Assembly: GCA_951799405.1 (NCBI GenBank)
Contig: OX637356.1
Coordinates: 8,455,229-8,519,228, forward strand
Reading direction: 5' to 3'
Source: Agapetus fuscipes
Lineage: Eukaryota; Arthropoda; Insecta; Trichoptera; Glossosomatidae
Length of the DNA stretch: 64,000 nucleotides
Positions within the stretch are counted from its first letter, which is position 1, and the number at the start of each line of letters is the position of its first letter. A program made the translations under genes and the position numbers. The notes beneath the pieces were generated by a model. The model made no database searches. It was not told where the DNA came from and was given only the letters and a program-made list of their open reading frames with translations. Shown piece after piece: positions 51,728 to 60,125 of the stretch.

Positions 51728-54700
51728 TTTTTTTTTTTTTTTTTTTTTATTTATTTAACAAAATATAAATACAAATTTATTTTAAAACAAGTAATATTTC
51801 TAAATAATAATAAAAACTTAATTGTTATTTCCTCACCAATTGAAGAGCCAAGCTCTTGTGCTTGGTGAGGGAATCGCAGCTATCTTAAATAAATTATGTT
51901 CTTAATTTATATTCTATATAATATAATGAGATAAAAACTTAATATAATACTTAAAGGAAAAAAATATAGGTAATACACAAGAATAAATCAAAAAATAAAC
52001 TAACAATATAAAAAATGAAAAAAACCAGAAATTAGAAACAACCAATCAATAAGTAGAACTATGAATATATATATTTTTTTATTTTAAACTTAATTTTTTT
52101 AACATCCTTAATTATTTTGATTTCATTTGGCAATATGTTATAGTATTTTATTCCCCTACAGATAAAATTATTCTCGAATTGTTTTGTTTTAAATTTAGGA
52201 ATTGTTATAAAATTTTGTCTTCTCCTTGATATAGCTCTTTCAAATTGTTTTGCTTTGTCAATTTTTATTATTTCCAGAATAGAGTACAGTTTGAAAATTT
52301 GTTCTATAGTTGGTACCTTAAAAATTTTGAATAAAGATTCTGTTGAAAATGTTGGTGGCTTTTTTAGAATTACTTTAATAATTAATCTCTGAGCTATTTT
52401 GACTGAATTTAAAATATTATCATATGATCCCCCCCATCCAATTATGCCATATTGCAGCATTGATTGTACAATTGAGTAGTATACCATTTTTAATTGTTCG
52501 ATTTTAAGAATGTTTCTGAGTCTTATGAATATGTAAATACATTTTCGTATTCGTTTGACCAGTTCCATTATGTGATTTTTCCACTTCATATTTTGATCTA
52601 TAATAATGCCTAGGTATTTTATATTTTTAGTTGAAGTTAGTGTTGAACATGTGTTTTCACAGTTTTTAGTTTCATTGCAATTCTGACTGTGTATGATGAT
52701 TTTAATTGGCGGCTCTGAATTAAATTTATTTATTGCGAAAGAAATGAATTGAGTTTTTTCAATATTTAGTGATAATATATTACTATCGAACCACCCCTTC
52801 AGTATATTCATGTCAAGATTTGCTCGTTCATTAATAGAGCGCCAATCTTGTCCCTCCAATATAATGGCAGTATCATCTGCATAAGATATTATTTTTCCAT
52901 TGAGTTTTAGAGTGAAAATATCATTTGTGTATAAAATGAATAGTAATGGACCCAGTACAGTACCTTGTGGGATACCAAATTCACCGGTTGATGGTTGACT
53001 ATAAGAACTATTAATTTTAACTATTTGAGATCTCTGATATAAGTAACTTTTTATCCATTGTAACGCTTTTAATTTTATCCCAATTGAATTCAGTTTTACA
53101 ATTAGTTTTTCGTGAGAGATGCTATCAAATGCTTTTTTTAAATCAATGAAAATTCCGATACATTTAAAAGATTGGTCAAGTGAGCTATGAATTAAGTTCG
53201 TTATTTTCGCGATGGCATCTTGAGTACTTCTGTTTTCCATGAATCCGAATTGGTTATCGTGTATTATATTGTTGGCTTTTATAAATTTAATTAACCTAAT
53301 TTTTGCTAATTTTTCAAAAATTTTTGCTATGTTAGATATAACAGAAATGGGTCGGTAATTGTTTACTTTTTCCCGATTTCCTGTCTTAAATATGGGTGTT
53401 ATTATTGTTTTTTTGTAATTTGAAGGAAACGTTCCACTTTCAAAACTCAAATTAATTATATGTTGTAGTGGTTTCGATATTTGTTCTTTAATATGTTTTA
53501 AAGTTTCAGCAGAAAGAGCATCATATCCAGGCGCCGTACCGTTTTTCAGATTGCTAATTACTGTCTCTATTTCTTCCCTTGTTGTGGGTTGAAATATATA
53601 TATCATGTGTTTCTCTTCTATATTGCACTTTAATTCGGGAGAAGTACTTTTTCCAGGTATTTGCTGAGCTAAATTTTTTCCAACACTTGAAAAGAAATTG
53701 TTGAAAATATTAGCAGCTTTTGAGGGATTTTCTCTACAGCACGTGGTTTCGTTTTCATGATTAATGGCTATTATTTCATTTTTCATGTTTTTGTTTTTTT
53801 CAAGAAAATCGTTTATAACAGACCATACATTTTTAGGGTTATTTTTGGTTTGTTCTAATTTATGTTTGTAATAATTTTCTTTTGTGGATTTTATTAAATA
53901 TGTAAGCTTTTTTTTAAATTTTTTAAAATATTTGAGCAATTTTAGATTGTTTGGTTGTTGACGGGTTTGTTTATACAGAGTTTCTTTATGTCGGATTGAT
54001 ACTACTAGCCCATGTGTGATCCATGGTTTAATCGGCTTATATTTGTGTTTTATGTTATGTTGCACACTTGTTGATTCTTCAACAAGTTTTTCCATTGTAT
54101 TTTCAAACATTATACAACATTCATTTACATTATTCATTAGATATAAATCGGACCAGTTCACAACATTTAATTTATCTTTTAAACCATCTAGGTTTATTTT
54201 ATTATATTTTGATACTTTATTTGTTTTTTTTGTCTCTATCTGTGGAGTATTATATTTATAGTTAAATATACATGAGAAGTGATCTGTTATAGATGTGTGA
54301 ATGACTGCGGAAGTAATATTATGAAAGTCGGGGATGTTTGTAAATATATGATCCAAACATGATGGCTGTTGTCCTCTAATATTTCTTGTAAATGAATTAA
54401 TGCAGGAGAAATAATTCAATTCTGCCAGCATATTTAGGTAGATATCTTTATCGTTTGTGTAATTATTATCAGCAATATTTAAATTCATGTCACCAACCAA
54501 AATGTTTTTTTTACTTGTGCAAGTTACGAGTATATTTTTTAATCCTTCTATAAATTGTGATATAATTGATGTATGAGTACGATAGATTGCAAATATATTA
54601 TAATTTTTATTGTTATTATTAATTTCAAAATTTAATATATTTACGTAAGGTACAGTGTTAATTTCATTTACGTTTATCATAATATTACGATCCGAAATAA

Positions 54701-55010
54701 ATATAGCCACACCGCTATTCTTGTTAATTTTGGTACTTGCAGCTAAATAAGTGAACCCAGGAATATTATACTCTATTTGTCCGGCAGAGTGGGTTTCACT
54801 TAACACAATAATGTCCGGTAAATAATTTAATGATTTTATTGAAATAACAAATTCATCAAAATTTTTTTGTATACTCCGTATGTTATTATGTAGGATTGTT
54901 AAACTGTTTTCACACTTCACTAATATTTGATTTGCTTCATAGAATGAGTCGAATATTAGTTCATTTATATTTAGTTTAGAATCTATGTAGCTTATGTTTA
55001 TGTCAGTCAT
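51728..55010 (-). mobile_element. Jockey-group LINE, coding region intact
   Basis: Minus-strand element with an open endonuclease-RT frame, a 330-bp 3' untranslated region containing a stem-loop (CCTCACCAA / TTGGTGAGG, 51831-51869), and a poly-A tail seen as a T-run at 51728-51748. The 5' extent beyond the start codon is not established; no ORF1 is seen upstream. The intact frame suggests a recent insertion. Confidence 0.9.
52059..55010 (-). CDS. endonuclease-reverse transcriptase (LINE ORF2), 983 residues
   Basis: The ATG at 55010 is the first after an in-frame stop at 55023-55025. The N-terminal apurinic-type endonuclease shows LHNNIRSIQKN (residues 40-50), LSETHS with Glu72, LVGDMNLN (171-178), CLDHIFTN (219-225) and TDHFSCIF (242-249), so all catalytic positions are present. 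The RT shows NGTAPGYDALS (490-500), NNYRPISVIS (550-559), FIDLKKAFDS (621-630), GIPQGTVLGPLLF (679-691), the catalytic SYADDTAI (709-716) and KYLGIIID further on. The C-terminal end (RRRQNFITIPK...CRGIKYYNILP) is the usual Jockey/CR1-group tail. No stop or frameshift is visible over 2.95 kb. In vivo it would nick target DNA and copy its own RNA from the nick. Codon use is very A/T-rich. Clade within the Jockey group not resolved; no RNase H domain. Confidence 0.93.
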   Translation of the reverse strand: MTDINISYIDSKLNINELIFDSFYEANQILVKCENSLTILHNNIRSIQKNFDEFVISIKSLNYLPDIIVLSETHSAGQIEYNIPGFTYLAASTKINKNSGVAIFISDRNIMINVNEINTVPYVNILNFEINNNNKNYNIFAIYRTHTSIISQFIEGLKNILVTCTSKKNILVGDMNLNIADNNYTNDKDIYLNMLAELNYFSCINSFTRNIRGQQPSCLDHIFTNIPDFHNITSAVIHTSITDHFSCIFNYKYNTPQIETKKTNKVSKYNKINLDGLKDKLNVVNWSDLYLMNNVNECCIMFENTMEKLVEESTSVQHNIKHKYKPIKPWITHGLVVSIRHKETLYKQTRQQPNNLKLLKYFKKFKKKLTYLIKSTKENYYKHKLEQTKNNPKNVWSVINDFLEKNKNMKNEIIAINHENETTCCRENPSKAANIFNNFFSSVGKNLAQQIPGKSTSPELKCNIEEKHMIYIFQPTTREEIETVISNLKNGTAPGYDALSAETLKHIKEQISKPLQHIINLSFESGTFPSNYKKTIITPIFKTGNREKVNNYRPISVISNIAKIFEKLAKIRLIKFIKANNIIHDNQFGFMENRSTQDAIAKITNLIHSSLDQSFKCIGIFIDLKKAFDSISHEKLIVKLNSIGIKLKALQWIKSYLYQRSQIVKINSSYSQPSTGEFGIPQGTVLGPLLFILYTNDIFTLKLNGKIISYADDTAIILEGQDWRSINERANLDMNILKGWFDSNILSLNIEKTQFISFAINKFNSEPPIKIIIHSQNCNETKNCENTCSTLTSTKNIKYLGIIIDQNMKWKNHIMELVKRIRKCIYIFIRLRNILKIEQLKMVYYSIVQSMLQYGIIGWGGSYDNILNSVKIAQRLIIKVILKKPPTFSTESLFKIFKVPTIEQIFKLYSILEIIKIDKAKQFERAISRRRQNFITIPKFKTKQFENNFICRGIKYYNILPNEIKIIKDVKKIKFKIKKYIYS

Positions 55011-55262
55011 AAATATGTAAATTTATATGTCAGCACGTCAATATGTCAGCACGAATTTGAATACAATAAGAGCGCGGCTCGCTTCCTATCGGGAAGTCCG
55101 CGTTTTCAATTAAAATATTATAATGCCATTCATCAAACTTTAGTAATCTCCCCTCCCACAAATACACAGGGACGTGCTCCGAATACACAAGTATTCAAAA
55201 TTAAATAACCGAAGAAAATCTGTATGCAAATGTGGTCATGCTTTATTCAGTCCTAACATTTC

Positions 55263-55500
55263 CTTGACTTATAAATTGGTATGAGGCTTATCACTCATAC
55301 TGTAAATATAATGATTCACTTTGCCAATATCACCCCTTTTTCAGGAAAGGTCGGCAAAAGTTGCAGGGTTTATGCTCATTTGAGGTTTGGATTTTAATTT
55401 GTAAGCGCGAACTTACAACTTACACGTGTCTGTGGGCATGCATTTGATATGAGTTTTGAAGGTTAAAATATCTTTGCAACTTAGATTATAGATTATAGAC
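55263..55500 (+). mobile_element. SINE-C copy
   Basis: CTTGACTTATAAATTGGTAT to TTGCAACTTAGATTATAGAT. Confidence 0.87.
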
Positions 55501-55534
55501 AGCAAAAGAGTTGGTAAGTAACAATTGGACATTT

Positions 55535-55825
55535 ATTTGAGCAATACTTTCTTGAACCCTTCAAGGTTTGCATCTTGGACCACTATTGTTTAATGTCAAA
55601 ATTCTGCTATTTGTTGTGTGTCGGCAATGCACATGATATGTATATAGGTAGTTTTTAGATTATAATATTAAGATTTAAATTATTTTAAAATGTTTTCAAC
55701 GTATACATGACCTTATTACAATTATTTGGTCATTAACTGAACGATGCTTTCTGGCGTTCCTTAGGGTTCCCATCTTGGGCCACTTTTTTTCACACAGACT
55801 CTACAATTGGCCAATATTACTAAGG
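55535..55825 (+). pseudogene. two decayed LINE RT fragments
   Basis: LQGLHLGPLLFN around 55565-55600 and GVP, stop, GSHLGPLFFTQTL around 55755-55800 are remnants of the RT motif GVPQGSHLGPLLF. Two separate copies of the same short motif, 190 bp apart. Confidence 0.6.
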
Positions 55826-56314
55826 TGTTTTCTCTATAGTTGCTAATCCTGAAGATAGAGAAATGATAGGATGGAGAATGGATTTACAACAATGAAAAAC
55901 AAACTACTTCTTCATTATTTAGTCGATAAACGGCATGAAATTATTACTTATCGGTAATCTAAAACTAAGATTATTGAATTCGCGTTTCTACTTCATCAGT
56001 AGTAAACATGTCTAAATGTTGTAAAATCAACACTTAAACACTGTAGAACATCACAAAATGTGAAACTCTGGTTCCAACATAAGTAATTGTTTTCTATAAA
56101 TTAATAAGATAAAATTCCAGATTGGTTTAAAGCTTAAGAGTGCATCTGAAAAGCCTCATACTTTTTACCCAAAGAAAAGTCCTCTGATGTCAGTTTTCAT
56201 ATTTTGATCTCTCGTTGTAAGGACTACACCTTGTTTTTATGCCTTACTATTTGTTCTGACTGTTTGAAAATAAAAATAAAATAAAAATGTTCTGCGTACT
56301 TTGACTTAAAGGTT
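55826..56314. other. no gene seen
   Basis: AT-rich; nothing recognised. Confidence 0.4.
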
Positions 56315-56570
56315 GTTCCTTGACTTATAGGTTGTTATGCGGCTGACCACCCATACTGTAAAAAATGGTTTACTTTGCCAATGTCACCCCTGTTTCAGGG
56401 AAGGACGGCAAGAGTTGCAGAGCTTATGTTCATTTGAGATTGGGTTTTTATATTGTAGGTCCACATGCGGCATGTGTTAGCGCGAAATTATACATATCTG
56501 CTTGTGGGAATGCATTTAATATAAATCTTAAATGATATATATCTTTGCAACTTAGATTAGATTAGTACCT
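56315..56570 (+). mobile_element. SINE-C copy
   Basis: TCCTTGACTTATAGGTTGTT to ACTTAGATTAGATTAG. Confidence 0.88.
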
Positions 56571-56744
56571 ACGGAAGATTTTCATGAAATTCCGTATTTC
56601 TTATCCTCCAGTATTTTGTATTAAAAAATGTATACGCCACTCCTGTTAAAGATAAGGGCGTCAAAAGTAATAAGAATGACGTTACAAACAGTAATCTTTA
56701 GGTAAAAAATAGTAAAACAGCGATAATAAAGGTTGCACACGCAT

Positions 56745-56830
56745 ATAAACCGATGATATGGTCTTAGGACCAAAAACGTTTGTAATCTTTAAAATAAAAT
56801 AGTGAAAAAAACATTAAGTAGACAAACCTG
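56745..56830 (+). mobile_element. Penelope-type terminal remnant
   Basis: CCGATGATATGGTCTTAGGA then CCAAAAACGTTTG: a decayed core, stem GGTC/GACC-like, and AAAAACG, followed by AATAAAATAGTGAAAA as at 23937. Confidence 0.45.
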
Positions 56831-57329
56831 TTTAGTTTACAGGTAAGGTTTCGTGAAACAAAATAACATCCAATATAATATCAAGGGTTGTAGAATAGTG
56901 TTATTCTATTCTTCACACATCGTTTGATATTGAATCACAGCCCGTTGAATGAACTTTTTCTTTTATTTTCTTTCACCTACCCATAACAGAATGTTTTGTT
57001 CTTTTTTGCGAGGGTGTTTTTCCGAAAATCGATCCGTAATTCGCGACCAGACCTCAGACAATTGTTTTTGTCCGCGTCGCTGATTGCTTGATTGATTTAT
57101 GGTAGAAACACGGTACACTTTTACGCAATTTTGTTTTGTTTTTTTTTGGAAATAAATGGAAACTTTTACGAAGGTAATAAAATTTTTTTCAAATCTCATT
57201 TCAAGACAAAGCCTTTTTTTAACAACGAAAAGGTGCTTGCGACAAAACAATATAATTTACGAAACTGTTTTTATTACTGAAGGCTATTATTAAAATCGTT
57301 AAAAAAATATTAACCCAGTATTAGAGCAA
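56831..57329. other. no gene seen
   Basis: AT-rich. The 95-codon minus-strand frame at 56963-57250 has no recognisable domain. Confidence 0.4.
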
Positions 57330-57370
57330 TTACAGTTTGGGTGGTCAGCCTCATACCAACCTATCAGTCA
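57330..57370 (-). mobile_element. SINE-C 5' end scrap
   Basis: TGGGTGGTCAGCCTCATACC and AACCTATCAGTCAA. Confidence 0.75.
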
Positions 57371-57434
57371 ATAATCTTATATAAAATATCTTCTATATAG
57401 GACATTTTAAAATATTTCAAAGTCATTCATAAAG

Positions 57435-57640
57435 TGTAGTTCACTTTGCCAATGTCACCCCTGTTTCAGGGAATGTCGGCAAGAGTTGCAGGGCTTATGT
57501 TCATTTGAGGTTTGGATTTTATTTGTAAGTACACAATCAGCATTTGTAAGCGCGAACTACACGTGTTTGTTTGTGGGCATACATCTGAGAGCTTTGAATG
57601 AATATATCCTTGCAACTTAGATTATAGATAGATTATTATA
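57435..57640 (+). mobile_element. SINE-C copy lacking its 5' end
   Basis: TTCACTTTGCCAATGTCACC to CTTAGATTATAGATAGATTA. Confidence 0.85.
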
Positions 57641-57684
57641 GATTCATAAAGAAGTATGTTTGGAAATTAAATTGATCTTTACGC

Positions 57685-58012
57685 AACTATGCAACTAAGC
57701 TACACATATAGTGTAACTTCTTGCCGCGTTATCCCCGAAGGGGTCGCATGTGGCGAGTTGAACCTATTTATTTTTACAGGTAAGGGGGCCGGCCTTACGC
57801 CAACCACTTCAGTTGAAGTGGAGGTTTCCCAGCTCCCGAAAGTGCTGGTACTCATTTCTTGTGAAGGCTGAGTAAACCTTGCCGTTATTTTATTTTGGGG
57901 TTTGAAATAAACACCGAAACGGGAAATCATTTTTGACACCCTCGGTGGGATTCGAACCCGAGCTTTCGGCATGGAATGCAAGCACTCTACCACCTGAGCT
58001 ATCGACCGGACT
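57685..58012 (-). mobile_element. SINE-B full copy with tRNA head
   Basis: The minus-strand head (57938-58009) has GATAGCTCAGGTGGTAGAG and GGGTTCGAATCCCACCGAG, both internal promoter boxes near consensus. The body has GATTTCCCGTTTCGGTGTTT in other copies' register, GGCGTAAGGCCGGCCCCC (complement) and the 3' end GTGTAGCTTAGTTGC. The best-preserved member in the window. Confidence 0.9.
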
Positions 58013-58287
58013 GTCTTTCTTCTAAAAATTCTACTTAGCTGCAAAATCATACATTGTTATTCAACGGATACACATTTTTCTACGTACCTACCCGTCAAAA
58101 AGGGTCTGAATAAATAACAAGACCACAAAAAACGGTAATAAATTATTTCTGTTGAAAATATCTCGAAGGGAATTTCTGCTGTATAAATGGGATATGTTAA
58201 ATGCACCCCCAGAGTAACAGGAAATTGGCGGGAACGCCAGAATTTCTTCACGTGAAAGAATGCCAAGCAATCTCACGTACAGCAGTA

Positions 58288-58437
58288 CCCCAAGTATAAA
58301 ACATTACGTGCATTTAACGTTTCACCAAACATGAAAGAAAGTTAGAACGGCCACAGGAAGCTCTGCTCCAATGCTCATACATATTAGGTACAGCGTTATA
58401 TGATTGAGTTACAAATGTTTTTTTTTATACTTGCAGG
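58288..58437. mobile_element. MITE-H copy, diverged interior
   Basis: CCCCAAGTATAAAACATTACG at the left, ATACTTGCAGG at the right, and ACAGGAAGCTCTGCTCC in the middle. Confidence 0.65.
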
Positions 58438-59171
58438 ACAATATGTGTGCATAGGCAAGAGAAAATGGTTGAATTTTAATTTCGATAATATTTACGTGTA
58501 GGGCGATTGGGGTTTGAAATAATATTATTTTTTATCCAACTGATATAACACTGTTTTTTTCCTATTAGGGAGATCGCACTGCGTATTTATTTTATATTAT
58601 GATTTTCATCAGTAAAACAGTGAAAGTATCTTCAAAATATTGAAAGGCATCACTTAATTTTTTTTCGTATAAAAATACTTACTAAATACTAAAACATCAA
58701 TAGAAGTATGATAACAATAATTACCAATAAATAACAAAAATAGTGATTTCATACGATGTGGTTCGGTGCCGGGTCGGGAGCCGCGTAGTGGGGCGATGTG
58801 TTATGTATGTATGTTTCAGGCGCAGCGTGCAGGTTTGGGAGACTTCGGGTTGTGCCGAATGAACACGACTTCTTCCGCAGTCCTTCGGTCTACAACCGAG
58901 ACAGCCGCACAAATCATCACGCACTGATGTCGCGACAATGTCTCTTAAAATTTTATTTATGTTCTTATTTTTATAATTACATAACAGTATGTTAACTTTC
59001 ACACAATCCGGCATGGTTTGTCAGGGGATCCCATGCATTTAGTGGCCAAATCCGGACCGAAACCGGACCCCGTGTGAAAACGGGGGAACGATTTCCACAA
59101 AACACGATTCTACAACCCGCACACTTTCACTATAATTGTCTCTGAAAGAAGTACATTTAAAATCAACTTAC
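58438..59171. other. spacer with GC-rich island, probable intron
   Basis: If the exon at 59172-59409 is real, this is intron sequence on the minus strand. 58745-58930 and 59020-59100 are GC-rich (GGTGCCGGGTCGGGAGCCGC; AACCGGACCCCGTGTGAAAA), unlike the surroundings. A 97-codon minus frame covers the island (RDDLCGCLGCRPKDCG) but has no recognised domain. Confidence 0.4.
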
Positions 59172-59409
59172 CTTCTTTTCAAATGCGTTGGGCGTTTTCT
59201 TCAACAGAGCTAGTTCCACTTCTGCCCTCTCCGTGCACTGGTCCTCATACTCCAATTCCAAAGACTGTATCAGAGATGTAAGGAATCCGTCTGATGAGAT
59301 GGATCTGGCCAACGATAGGAGAATGCAGGTGCAGAGGAGGAATTTGGCAGAGAAGAGGCAAGAAGCCGAAGGCCGCTTTTTTCTCGATGGAGTCTGCATT
59401 TTGAGTGAT
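59172..59409 (-). CDS. probable first coding exon of a secreted host protein
   Basis: Minus strand. A pyrimidine-rich acceptor (TATCTTTTCCAG, AG at 59410-59411) opens the exon, ATG follows at 59399 after 10 bases, and the exon closes at a consensus donor AAG|GTAAGT (GT at 59171-59170). The 76 codons end in phase 0. The protein has a basic start (SRKKRPS), a hydrophobic core LLCTCILLSLA (about residues 21-31) that reads as a signal peptide, then an acidic helical stretch SLELEYEDQCTERAEVEL and KKTPNAFEKK. This could be the N-terminus of an angiotensin-converting-enzyme-like (M2) peptidase, whose mature N-termini have a similar layout, but that is weak. The upstream acceptor implies a 5' untranslated exon at higher coordinates. 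No further exon was identified. Confidence 0.6.
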
Positions 59410-59989
59410 CTGGAAAAGATAAAATAAAAATATTAGTTTTTGCCTACATATCGTTCTTCAATGGAACCCAATCGGAAGTAAATACCTCCGAAGAGGTGGT
59501 GTGAACCTTACTATTAATGAAAGACAAACAAGAACATGGTATTGTTATGATTTATTCCGGGTTCCCTTTTAATAAAATTCCAGTTGAGTTTATTTTTAAC
59601 AAATCGATTACATATGGTTCACTCTGTAACTTCTATATTGGCGGTTTCACGGCTATCAGGGCGTTAACGTGGTGGCAGATCATTCACAAAACCGCAGACC
59701 GTATTTTAAATATGACCAAGGTCTAATCTCACATGTCCCAGACCATACGAGACGCCTCTTGAATAGATGTTTCCAGAGAGTATGAGAATTATCAACAGTT
59801 CAAAGTGTCAAACACTTACGTCTACACTCTTTACACACAAATATATAGCAATTAAATATACCTAGACACAAAATCATAAAAACTGCATTCGAAATAGTAA
59901 AAAACAAAGAGGCTTGGAGCAAAATCGGCTACATCCAGGAGACAGGCCAAGAAAGAGGAATAATTTACCACGAAAATTTAAGTCTCGCA
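59410..59989. other. no gene seen
   Basis: Would be intron or upstream of the exon above. The 69-codon plus frame at 59517-59726 has no recognised domain. Confidence 0.4.
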
Positions 59990-60125
59990 GTTTGATTAGA
60001 AGAAAAAGAGAGCTTTTAAGTCACATTTGAAGAGCAAACGAAAGTAATATGTCGTTTGATTAGACTTAGAACTTACAAAAATCTTGAGAAGACAAAAAAG
60101 AGGACGCCCAAGAACTTCATACTAC
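59990..60125 (+). pseudogene. decayed LINE C-terminal fragment
   Basis: RKKRELLSHI, stop, RANES in one frame and RRQKRGRPRTSYYLD in another recall the LGHIMRAN...GRPR C-terminal region of several LINE proteins. Several stops and frame changes. Confidence 0.4.

Noticed and set aside
58721..59014. 97-codon Cys-rich minus frame as a gene
   Set aside because: Composition comes from the GC-rich island; no family recognised and no convincing splice acceptor.
59172..59399. Firm naming of the exon as an angiotensin-converting-enzyme relative
   Set aside because: Resemblance is limited to general layout and a few residues; the zinc motif and other exons are not in the window.
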